Below are positions 54,360 through 64,000 of a stretch of DNA of 64,000 bases, piece after piece. This DNA comes from Branchiostoma floridae. Its lineage: Eukaryota > Chordata > Leptocardii > Amphioxiformes > Branchiostomatidae. A program made the translations under genes and the position numbers. The number at the start of each line of letters is the position of its first letter. Within the stretch, counting starts at the first letter, position 1. The notes below the pieces were generated by a model, which was not told the DNA's origin, did no database searches, and saw only the letters and a list, made by a program, of their open reading frames with translations. The stretch is taken from contig NW_023365743.1 in assembly GCF_000003815.2 (NCBI RefSeq), forward strand, positions 25,223 through 89,222, written 5' to 3'.

Positions 54360-56330
54360 GGCCCTGGGCTCTATTAATATGAGTCTTTTAGAAGATGTAG
54401 AGTATGTCTCAGAAGGTATTTGTTTTCATGATATAATAGACCAACAGAGGAACAGTACAGAAGTCAAGCAAAGATAAGCTTAGCATGTGCCTTATAAAAA
54501 TATTAGAGTTCTCCAGACAATACGGGGCAAATGAAGCAACGAAAAAAACAGGAAATATCTATGGTATTGAGAGAAAACTACTGTGTATGTTGTCTCACAA
54601 CTGTTATTGCTGGAAGTCCAACAAATGGTGAAATCTGATCTAGAAATTTCTACAAGAGAAAGTCCCATTGTGAAAATATTAGAGGTCGAGCTAAGTGGGG
54701 GGAAGAAGGGGTAAAACCTTCTAAATATTTCTTATATCTGGAAAAAAACAAGGCATAAAAAAGAAAATTGATTGATTAAAATTAAACGTTGAGGGAAAGG
54801 GATTGAAAAGACCACAAAAATCTTGAGCGACTGTACCAATTATTGTTGTAAACTATTTAAGACCAATCTAAGAAAGCCTTTCTTGGCAAAACAATAACCA
54901 AAGAAGAATGCAAAGAAGCCTTTTTGCCCTTAATATAAACAAAAGTTATCGAAATTAAATGGTATCCCACCCGAACCAAACATAAGACCCATACATAACA
55001 ATAATGAGCTAAGCCAGCGAATTTTAGAACTGGCGGCCTAAAAGCCTTCTGAATACTGAAAACCTTGCCCATATTTATAAAGACAGAGTACTACACAGGT
55101 TGATTGACCACATATATGACCAAAACTGCATATTCAAAGAAGAAATTATCGGACAAAATGTGCGCCTGATTAAAGACATTATTGACCACACAGAAACCCC
55201 CAACTTACCTGGAGCTACTTTTTTTTACTTTGCGAAAGTTTTTGATCCTGAAAATTCAGGTGGAAAGTATAAGAATTTTTTTTTCCTTTAATTTAGTCTG
55301 TTCTTCATTTATGTCATGCATTTACAATGACATCATCTGTAATATCATCAATCAAGGATGTTTGAATTCTTCCCCTTAACAAAGGTATCCGCCAAGGATG
55401 TCCTTTATATGCTCATCTTTTTAGCAGCAGAAGTTGTGGCTGCGAATATTAGGAATGCACATGATATAGCTGTACTAAAAGTAAAAGCCAATTTTAATGA
55501 AACTGTTAAAATTACAATTTTACAAGTAGTCGATAACACCACATGTTTGTATCCGGTGTTACATCCATGGAAAATGCTTTCAGACTTATTCAAGACTTTT
55601 GTAGTGTTTCAAGCCTCACTTTAAATGTCAAAAATGTAAAGGATTATGGAAAAGAACTTTTGTTGATAGACAAGACACCCCATATTTTTGCCAAAGACAT
55701 CAGTAGAATCATACAGCAAATGCTTCTATAACTCTTTCCTAGACCATGAATGTGAACTTTAGAACTGGGAGAAAAAGATAGAGAGATTGAAAAATATACT
55801 ATTAAGTCTTGAGATGTAGAAATCTAACCATGAATAGAAAAATCACTATCATTAAGTCCCAAGCACTGTCTCAGATAACACATAGCATGGCAATGATTGT
55901 TACACCACCCTGGGTTATTACAGCTGTAAAAAGGAAAATGTTTACCTTTTTATGAAAAGATAGAATAAAAAGATATGTTTTAATCCTATATGTGAAATCT
56001 AGATTATCAGAAAATCAACTGTTATCATATATATGTATCGGATATACATGTTGACATTTGAAGACAATTGTAGAAGGATAGCACTGCCTTTCTTTTGCCC
56101 TAATAACCTTATATTACACATGGACTTTAATACACAAGGTAATGGCCTAAACCTAAAGTTTTATAATCATCCCACCCTACCACAAAGCTGATATAGTTGA
56201 TAACATCAATCCCCTTAACGTTAGAGAACATCCCTAGACACACTGGATAACAACCCACTACCCTTAGAGCCCCCAAAAGCCTCGACAAATCTTTACCTTC
56301 TGTCTTACCTGTCTTCTGTGGCACAGTCAA
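54360..56330 (+). mobile_element. Decayed L1/Tx1-like LINE
   Basis: Scattered frames in order: LEFSRQYGANEATKKT, IYGIERKLLC, KYFLYLEKNKA, then IGQNVRLIKDIIDHTETPN with a changed DF.KAFD box (YFAKVFD), then KGIRQGCPLYAHLF, then FRLIQDFCSVSSLTLN. This is the order of the linker and RT of Tx1/L1 elements. Many stops and frameshifts; very old. A plus-strand AATAAAG with an A-run at 57,257-57,295 may be a related 3' end. Confidence 0.7.
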
Positions 56331-56451
56331 AATAACTTACTAACTAGAGTGTAGTGCCACATTGTCCTCGTTTGTAATTAAAGCAAAGGGGGAATTCGAA
56401 TATGTTGGTAAGGTATGTATAAGTAAAAGCATTTGAAGGAAAATGTCGCAC

Positions 56452-56553
56452 CTCGTACTTTCCCTTTGCCGCGGGGGTGGGCACGGCTGTCGGAACAGCA
56501 AAAGCACCTGCGACACAGACCACCAACACAACTGTCATCAGAGCCATTGTAGC
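56452..56553 (-). CDS. Signal-peptide exon of a second secreted-protein gene
   Basis: The ATG at 56,545-56,547 opens MALMTVVLVVCVAGAFAVPT, a clear signal peptide, then AVPTPAAKGKYE. An acceptor (cttgcag) at 56,554-56,556 lies 6 nt 5' of the ATG, as in the MACPF gene. Donor is either GTGCGA (56,446-56,451, phase 0) or GTACGA (56,453-56,458, phase 2). No later exon was found in the repeat-filled DNA to the left. Without splicing the frame would close at 56,344 after 67 residues. Confidence 0.5.
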
Positions 56554-57723
56554 CTGCAAGACCATGTAATCCCCAGAACATGACTCCAGCACTTTTAGGA
56601 AAATGAGCAATTAGCCATGGCCAGGCACGATGTTCCGTGTACCGTTTAGTACACGATCGTAGCATGGGGTAGAATTACCCTGTGCTGTACACACACAGCA
56701 ATGGACCAGAAGAAGCGTGAATCCTGCTTTTTAATCCCCACATACCAGGTTCAGGTAAGGCCAAACACCTGCGAAATGAAATATCTGGACACCGATTGTC
56801 TCCCCGACAAGCGCACTTAGATGCTAAATAAGCGCCCGAGATCAGCCAGAGAAGTTAGCCAATAAAAATAATACAGACCTACGTTATAAAATGTTCCCAT
56901 AGGAAAGTTACAAGTAGTCCCAAATCACCATTTGTGATCATGATTGTTATTCTTAGGATTATGGTATCCAAAGGCCAAGGAGGAGCCCAGCCATCTCCTT
57001 CTGCCAATGAAAATTTGATTGTGTATGGTGTATGCTGTCATCGTACTGCCAGTGCCACACTTATATATTATATTCTCTTGGCGAAATACTGTATATACCT
57101 ATGTTATGTCAAAAACATGAAACCAAACTTTGCGCATTTTAAGAACAGGGTAAATTATAGTATAGAAATAGCCTTGTAAGGTGATACAGTCTGCTCACAG
57201 CTACTTTTATGTATTATAATGTTATCTGATTGTTATGTGAATGTATTGTTATGTAAATGTTAATAAAGTTTGAAAAAAAAAATTAAAAAAAAATCTCCTT
57301 CCGCCCCTTACCTCCTGTTATATAAATACTTACTTTTGAATGAACACACAGACTCAACTTTAATGTGCGGTGCGGTAATTACATATAGACACCAATGACC
57401 GTACTCATACAAAGCAACTAATATCAAATGGGAAATATACACTCCGAACAACATCATCTGTTTGAATATTATATTAAGTTATACTTAACTTGGGTTTTAA
57501 AAGGTCTTAAAGAAATCTTAATCTGTGAAAAGATATGGAATATAAAGAAAAAACGTCTATAAACGATGGAACCGTAGCTGTATATTTATGCATTCTTTCT
57601 AAAATCCAAAAGCTTTATCTATAGGTTGGAATAACAGCATGTTACTGTTAGCAGAATGTTACAGTCGCACCGAGCTTTTCTAAGCGTATTTGACAACGAG
57701 TATGAACAAATTAGTCTTCTTAT
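56554..57723. other. Upstream region of the second gene and LINE 3' tail
   Basis: No coding motif. 57,257-57,295 has AATAAAGTTTG followed by A-runs on the plus strand, like a retrotransposed tail. Confidence 0.4.
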
Positions 57724-58446
57724 TTAACCCTATCTTGAAGGGGGGGGGGGAAAGTGCCTGCGCCAACTATGACGTCGTAAAACTGCCGAACGACGTGTGC
57801 TAGCACTACAAAACTTAGTGACTTTACCGAAAATATTGCTGTCAACAATTCAGCGAAAGAAAAAAAAAGTGCCAATTTTTTTCTATTGAGTTTTGGGGTT
57901 ATATGTAGAAAAAAATGTATTTTAGTAAATCTAAGGTTGTCGAGCCTAGATGGCGGACAAATGACGTCATATAAGCGTCAGTGTCGTTTTCATTGGCAAC
58001 AAAAGACTTGGCAGACTTCCCTACCAATAAGTTACCTTTATAGCTATCGTTTTGTATCGCTCACTCACTCCGGCGAGCTCGCTCGGAACCTCCACATAAC
58101 TAGTTCCTCCACCCCTCTTTGTCATCCATCGCTGCGGGGAAGTTGTTTCAGGTCCAAACCGCTGTCTTCATTAAGCTGTTTAAGACGCTTTATTATAGCG
58201 GAAATTCCAATTAAGGCGCTTTTAGGTAAAAAAAGTATGACATAATGACGTCATAATTACGTCATATTACGTCCAAACGATACTAAAATTGCATAAAAAC
58301 CTTTACGATTACATCATCCCTCCAAATTTGAAATTACGAAAGGACCGTTTTGAAATTACGAAAGGAGGTGTCAAAACAGACTACCACCCCCCCCCCCCCA
58401 CCCGGGCAAAGGAATCCCCCCAAAAGCCCGGTCTAGATAGGGTTAA
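57724..58446. mobile_element. TTAA-flanked TIR element (family A, X-box lost)
   Basis: TTAACCCTATCTTGAAGGGG at the left and CCGGTCTAGATAGGGTTAA at the right; TTAA at 57,724-57,727 and 58,443-58,446; 723 bp. Shares a TCAGTGTCG...TTGGCAACAA...ACTTGGCAGACTT block with 7241-8174. The segment corresponding to the X-box is deleted. TGACGTCA near 58,245. Confidence 0.87.
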
Positions 58447-59384
58447 ACGACAGCCGAGGGTTTCGTCTGACAATCTGCTACATTAAGAGTGTTATACCGA
58501 TAGGGAAATTGTCTGTACAAGCCGAAATGTTGGAGGTGAACCCCTATAAGGGAATACATAGTACTTCTGCTGGTGTGTTCTTTTATTTCTTCTTCCGTCA
58601 GGAGCCAATCATAGCTTAGAGCTAGGTTAGGATATTAGATGTTTGTTGTAAATATAAGCATTTCTGCTTTACTCGCACACAGTACTATAAGATGAGCCTT
58701 CTGTTATAGTATGGTTATGTGAGACATTGTCCAAAAAACAAGTACAATCCTTTTTTTTCTCTTTCTAAATAGTACAAGGCTTAGCGCACAATATCACAGG
58801 GCCAGCTAATGGTATTGTGTACGAGTAGTTTGAAATAAGGCTACGGGAAAACATTCTTGTTTTCTTGCTGCTTAACTTTCCGATAAAATGCCAGAATTAA
58901 TCTGTTGTAGAAAGTTTTCAAAAAAAAAAAAAACGGTGTATTGTGTATTGACAGAAATATCAGTTGTTGTAGTTGTTGTTGTTTTTTTTGTTGGGGGGGC
59001 GGGTGTTTTTTGTGTTCTCGCCCACAGTTGTGTGGCTCTTGCTTGCAAACAAGAGGACAGCAGCAGCTTAGAGTGTTGACTGAAATAACGTTCGCTGCAC
59101 CTCCGAGTGATTTTTTCACAGCTGTCTACCTCATTGTTGTCGCTATCCTGTGCCTAACCCAACAGTTCTGGGAATACGTGACAGTTTGGGTGTGACCATT
59201 CTGACACTACGCACAGTGAGGTCATTGTCCATACCACTTAATGCCTTCTTTATTTTGAGGCTACCATCTTCAACCTCCTGAATATTCATATAACGATGAG
59301 TCCAATTAACGACTGTAAGGTATCACCCATTCTATGTTACTACGTTAGCTATGTTACTTCACCGTTAATCAAAAGTTAACTTGT
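58447..59384. other. Noncoding, no gene seen
   Basis: A (TTG)n/T/G-rich stretch at 58,965-59,010 gives spurious valine-rich frames. Confidence 0.4.
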
Positions 59385-59915
59385 ATCTGAATCTGTATCT
59401 GTATCTATATAGCCGGTATAACCGCCCTTCGGCGTAACACACCAGCTTCTGTATCTGTATCTGTATCTATATAGCCGGTATAACCGCCCTTCAGTGTAAC
59501 ACACAAGCTTCTGTATCTGTATCTATATAGCCGGTATAACCGCCCTTCGGCGTAACACACCAGCTTCTGTATCTGTATCTATATAGCCGGTATAACCGCC
59601 GTTCGGCGTAACACACCAGCTTCTGTATCTGTATCTATATAGCCGGTATAACCGTCCTTCGGCGTAACACACCAGCTTCTGTATCTGTATCTATATAGCC
59701 GGTATAACCGCCCTTCGGCGTAACACACCAGCTTCTGTATCTGTATCTATATAGCCGACATAACCGCCCTTCGGCGTAACACACCAGCTTCTGTATCTGT
59801 ATCTATATAGCAGGTATAACCGCCCTTCGGCGTAACACACCAGCTTCTGTATCTGTATCTATATAGCCGGTATAACCGCCCTTCGGCGTAACACACCAGC
59901 TTCTGTATCTGTAAA
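59385..59915. repeat. 56-bp tandem array, nine copies
   Basis: Unit: CTGTATCTGTATCTATATAG, then CCGGTATAACCGCCCTTCGG, then CGTAACACACCAGCTT. AGCCGG (or its variant) falls at 59,411, 59,473, 59,529, 59,585, 59,641, 59,697, 59,753, 59,809 and 59,865, i.e. 56-bp spacing except the first (62). Confidence 0.95.
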
Positions 59916-60399
59916 CTTGTCACCAGCTGAGATTTTTTGTGTACGATGTCACTATGGTAACAGCTTTCACAGCCAGATGGAGTCGAATTGTGCTCCCTTT
60001 GCTCTTTAAACTAAAGGGGAAAAGGAAACATTTCGGATATCATATATGAGTTACTCAAACGTGGGGAAGGAATGGCAAGAGCAGGCCTAGGGTGCACGTA
60101 TCAACGCACATCATTCGCATGTTTGCGCAAGGTATAACCGTACCGTGAGCGGTTGCATGCATCGTTCTTTTCATAAGTGGTAAGTGGTACGTATGATGTC
60201 TGTGCGATGGCCAAATTACCATATGCAGGCCGTACATACACTTGCTGCGGAAGTACGGTTTCCTTTACCTACTCGCATTTGCTGTACAATGCACGCGCGT
60301 CGCCAGTCCTGGCTCGTACGGTCGGTGAATGCTCAGCCCAACGGCAAAGTTTTGCCTGCACGTAAAAATCTACGGCGTGTCTGCGTGCGCTAATATCCG
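59916..60399. other. Noncoding, no gene seen
   Basis: AACTTGTCACCAGCTGAGA at 59,926-59,944 recurs at about 63,713, a shared repeat edge. 60,060-60,410 is rich in CGTACG/GTACGT words like a decayed DNA element. Confidence 0.35.
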
Positions 60400-62073
60400 T
60401 TGGATTCCGTTAGAGTTCGTACAGAGGCGGTACTTAACACATTTTATTTTCATTGAACAAACACATAAAGGTAAAATAACAGACAAGTAGCGGCCCACTC
60501 AAGTTAAGACAAGTTATATCGGTGCCGCTATTAAAAGAAAATAAGAATAACATGTGATTAACAAGATGCAGTAAACCTGTACAAATGGTATACTAGTGTA
60601 TTGACTGGTGGAAGCGCAAGTCCTGGTACCCCCCCCCCCCCCCAGGAAATTTTGGTAGGACACGGAAAAAAACATGGTTAGAAACGGCCAGTTTGCACAA
60701 TGAAGTTCTGAGTTGAAGACATAATCAAACAGTTTGTGGAAAAGTTGCAAAGGGAAGTACCAAAAAGTAGTAAATGTTTGATTTCACCATCAGAAAGAGA
60801 GGAAATATCGTAAAGATGTCCTACGATCCTAAAAAGTTTGCTGAAGAGAGTGTGACGAGGATTATTATGTAATGGGCAGTGAAGTAGGAAATGAGAAATC
60901 GATTCGCATTGGCACCCGCAGCTACAGGCTGGACTACCAGTTAGCCCACGACTGAAAAGACTGCCATTCAAGCTGCAGGTGCCAATGCGAAGGCGTGCCA
61001 AGAGAGTACAAGCATATCTGGGACCAAAACTAAAATATCTGAATTTGACAGGTTTTACAGATTTAAACAAGTGCACTTTAAACCTAAGGAAGCTGTATCC
61101 ACGTGTTGCCAAGTCTAACTTGTTCCAGTGACTTAATGAGTAAGGATCAAAAGACGTTGCAAAACGATTTGTTGAAGCGTCGAGTGATCTTAAATTCATT
61201 TTGTTGCGAAGGTCATACGAACATGTTGAGGAAATGATTGAAGGAAGTAGATCAGACAATTAGCTACGAGTAGAACCATGAATAATTTTGTAGAACAATA
61301 AAAGTCTCTGAATATGCCTCCTGTCCGATAAGGTCTCCCAGCCGAGTTCTTTGCAAGCTGAGGAGTACGGTGATCCTTTGACAGCACCTGTTACAATAAG
61401 AGAGCAGTGGTATTGGATTCGTTCTAAAAGTTGTGATTCTTCACACGTGCAGCAGTGCCAAACGACATCACCGTACTCCAAACACGGACGGATAAATGAT
61501 TTGTACAATGTTTCCATAGCCTTAAGAGGGAGTCTAAATTTCAACCCTTTGAAAGTAGCTAAGCTTTTAGAAATGTTAGACAATATATTGTTGGTGTGTG
61601 ATTTCCAAGTCATGTCAGAGTTTAAGGTAACCCCTATATGTTTGTGAGAAGAAACAGACTTAATAATGCAATTGTTTAAAAGCATAGGTGGGTGTACTAA
61701 ATTGACTCTTCTGGTTGAAAAGCACATTTCAACTGTTTTGGCTGGGTTCAGTTCCATTAACCACTGAACAGCCCATCTGTGTATTTTCTCTAAATCAGAA
61801 TTTAAACAGGAAGCTGAATAACTCACGTTATCAACAACATGCATAAGTGAACTGTCGTCAGCAAAAAGAAATGGCTGGAAGACAAGATTATCGACAATAT
61901 CATTAATGTAGACAAGGAAAAATAAGGGGCCCATTACAGACCCTTGTGGAACTCCGGCACGGACAGTGCACCGAGAAGAAGATATGCCGTCGATAGTGAC
62001 TCTTTGAAATCGATCACTGAGATATGAATGGATCCAATTTATAAGTGGCCCTTCGACACCATTTCTTAAAAGT
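60400..62073 (-). mobile_element. 5'-truncated Jockey/CR1-like LINE
   Basis: The coding part runs from about 62,073 to 60,678 on the minus strand, with a 3' UTR to about 60,420. RT blocks: VRAGVPQGSVMGPLFFLVYI, FQPFLFADDSSLMHVVD (FADD intact), then IRPCLEYGDVVWHCC. The tail holds CSCGCQCESISHFLLHCPLH (zinc-binding). One in-frame TAA at 61,260-61,262 splits it. The 5' side is replaced by the TTAA family B element. Confidence 0.88.
60678..62073 (-). pseudogene. LINE reverse transcriptase frame with one nonsense codon
   Basis: The endonuclease and the first RT motifs are missing. The stop at 61,260-61,262 interrupts GSTRS-stop-LSDLLPS in the same frame, so a single base change is enough to explain it. 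Otherwise open to TAG or equivalent at 60,678. Confidence 0.85.
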
Positions 62074-62860
62074 TTAACCCTCAAGCACCCGACCTTTTTT
62101 TCGACTAAAATGACCAAGTGGGATCCAAACGGACCCCAAAATGTTTTGTTCATAAAATCTCAGTACCATGTCTTATCGGCGATCATTGTATATACATTGC
62201 TTCTTCAATGTAAGAGGAAGATTTTGAGATGTTAAGATGTTGCTAATTCCATCTCATTATCATAATTTATGCAAAAGTTAAGAAGGACCACGTTTTGCAC
62301 TAAACCTATTCCGACCAGATAGTGGAATTTTCAGGCCCTCAGCAAAATTTATGTCGCATAACTCATGAAGGGCTAGAGCTAAAGCTACAAAATTTGGTGT
62401 TTTGTCACAAAATATTGTTCGCAAAAGTTTTTGGTCAATAAAGTAAGTATATAATTTTTTGGGGTTGCCATGGCAACCATATTTTAACAGGCATATTTTT
62501 GCCAAAAATTGACAATTTCAATTTAAACAAGGTTTTCTTGGTAAACTACACCTGTTTTCTGACAACAATTAAATTCTGAGATTCAATGTAAATTTCATGA
62601 CTTAAGATTTATGATTTATGCTAATTTCATGACGTCATTGGTCAAAATCCAAGATGGTCGCCCTGATTACGTAAATGACGTCATAATGTCGTCACATTAC
62701 ATGTTGATGGCACAAAATTTTTTGTGAGGATTTAGGTTTACATTCTTATTATTGTCTGAAAGTTTGGTAGTCATACTATAAGTGGTTTATGACTTAGCCT
62801 ACAAAGTTTGTTTTAAAAACTGCACATTTTTACTGGGGTCCGTTTGGACCCCAGAGGGAC
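62074..62860. mobile_element. TTAA family B element, right end degraded
   Basis: Left end TTAACCCTCAAGCACCCGAC followed by GGGATCCAAACGGACCCC; near the right end GGGGTCCGTTTGGACCCC at 62,838-62,855. X-box GTTGCCATGGCAAC at 62,464-62,477. The final GAGGGTTAA is not recognisable. Confidence 0.72.
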
Positions 62861-63049
62861 TGAACACAAACTTTCTATATAATTTCCACATTGTTGTACC
62901 AATCTTTGCGAAAACGTAGGAGAAGGCATAAGACATATTGACTGACAAAGTCACGGAAATATTTTTTCTTCAGATGAAAAATGTTCAAATGGCACTTCAA
63001 AATCAAAAGACCGAGAAAAATCGAGAAACACAGCACGAACAACCTCCTT

Positions 63050-63245
63050 CCCGGTGTCCAGGGCTTTCAAAATTTTATGACAGAAGTACAATTAACACTT
63101 ACGGATCCCAAAACATTGCCCACGTCTTGGCACGTAGACAGCACGAATTTGCACGTACGGCGCGTTGTACCCTTAGCTGTAAAGCTCGAAGAATCGTCGT
63201 CCGTCCAATTTTCGCGCAATGTAACAGGGGTATTACAGACCCGTA
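63050..63245 (-). repeat. Partial copy of the 45.13-47.03 kb repeat
   Basis: On the minus strand, GCGCGAAAATTGGACGGACG...GAGCTTTACAGC matches the 45,195-45,240 block (GGCGAAAATCGGTCGGAAGA...GAGCTCTAAATG). Confidence 0.55.
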
Positions 63246-63339
63246 ATTCTCTCGTCCTTAAGATTTAGGACCGTTTTTCTCCTTCAATAACGGCTTTGAG
63301 TTTATAAAGTGATTACCATAAGTACACTGGAGATGGCAC

Positions 63340-63690
63340 AGCCATGCGTTTTGTTTATTTGTTTGTTTATTAAAATTCACCACACAAGTGGAAGGGGCGG
63401 GAGAACAGGTGGTTACACCTTTGCATGCCCTCGCCCCGACATAAAAATACAATAGATACAGCAGATTAAGATTAATACAAAACGACATAAACAATCGTCA
63501 GACTACCGAGCCCTTAAATCCTGGCAGGAGGCGCACTTACAGGCAGTAGACCAGGTACAGAGGTTATCGGATACAAAGTGGCTTCTGAATCTATCAACAG
63601 TAGATTTCACAAGTAGCCTTTTTAAAAAGAGAATAGGTTGCCATGAACTGCCACCGTGTGTACGAAAACGTGGAGTGTTTGTAAATCATT
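63340..63690 (-). pseudogene. Retroelement 3' remnant
   Basis: A minus-strand frame from about 63,690 to TAG at 63,503-63,505 reads FRTHGGSSWQPILFLKRLLV, KSTVDRFRSHFVSDNL, then CASCQDLRAR. It is followed by a 3' UTR with GTCGGGGCGAGGGCATGCAA and an AATAAACAAACAAATAAACA tail (63,341-63,372). The family is not identified. Confidence 0.5.
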
Positions 63691-63874
63691 CTATGTCATG
63701 CCAAAGTGTCTAACTTGTCACCAGCTGAGACTATTAGGGTCAAATATAACCATGATAATAGGTTAAAAAGATGAAGTCAATATTTCCTTCCGTTGTTTAT
63801 TGAACGAGGGCTATCTACTTATTTGATTATGTCAGGTGTCCGTGACTAGTTTTAATGGCCACTTTCCGATGTAT

Positions 63875-63945
63875 GAGTACAAAAAAAAGGACAAAATTCC
63901 GAGCCAAACGCTCTACTAGTTACGCTACGCCCAAAGCCACAATTG
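63875..63945 (-). repeat. Truncated tRNA-like SINE head
   Basis: GTAGCGTAACTAGTAGAGCG on the minus strand resembles the A-box/D-arm of a tRNA-derived SINE; the B box is missing. Confidence 0.4.
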
Positions 63946-64000
63946 TTGTGATTTTAACTGGCGTCTTGTTTGTACTACAAGTGCTGGACTGCCCGCAAAA

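Noticed and set aside
58888-59195. Valine/cysteine-rich frames resembling a membrane protein
   Set aside because: Derived from a GTT/TG-rich low-complexity stretch; overlapping alternatives in two frames and no splice support.

Overview
This window looks like a piece of a repeat-rich invertebrate deuterostome chromosome, most probably amphioxus (Branchiostoma). That assignment is inference. It rests on short phase-consistent exons separated by long introns, many decayed LINEs, abundant TTAA- and TAA-flanked non-autonomous DNA transposons, a tRNA-derived SINE, and an expanded MACPF/cysteine-rich gene type. There are no operons, bacterial genes, rRNAs, intact tRNAs or CRISPR arrays.

One host gene dominates. 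It lies on the minus strand from its signal peptide at 42,450 down to at least 1,080, in about 24 coding exons whose splice sites I located by eye. Nearly all junctions agree in phase; the one exception, 25,035 to 22,512, implies a small exon I did not find. In order the product has a signal peptide, an acidic N-terminal part with three related 28-29 residue exons, an amphipathic helical segment, a MACPF pore-forming core with the WGTHYI...GG signature, two exons of linker, a module resembling the farnesoic acid O-methyltransferase-like domain, three furin/EGF-like cysteine-rich exons, and an exon with about ten ephrin-receptor-like CxxG repeats. It is probably a secreted or surface immune effector or adhesion protein of about 1,450 residues or more. 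A plus-strand gene ends at 82-84 with a similar cysteine motif, converging on it. A second minus-strand gene start (signal-peptide exon) lies at 56,452-56,547.

Layout: 1-28.8 kb holds most exons, with introns full of small DNA transposons. An 85-bp array at 25.8-27.14 kb is made of the exon/intron junction of one MACPF exon in about 16 copies. 28.8-40 kb is an 11-kb intron holding a nearly full-length LINE (itself interrupted by a 1,041-bp element with CCGG target duplications), a second LINE and a reversed L1/Tx1-like LINE. 40-42.5 kb holds the 5' exons. 42.5-64 kb is mostly retroelement and DNA-transposon debris, including a LINE inserted in another LINE with exact 13-bp duplications, and a 56-bp tandem array.

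The least expected signal is a family of TTAA-flanked elements that carry a perfect 14-bp palindrome, GTTGCCATGGCAAC, which matches the RFX X-box, together with clusters of the CRE palindrome TGACGTCA. Seven copies of the X-box (six perfect) occur in 64 kb, one in the first coding intron of the MACPF gene.
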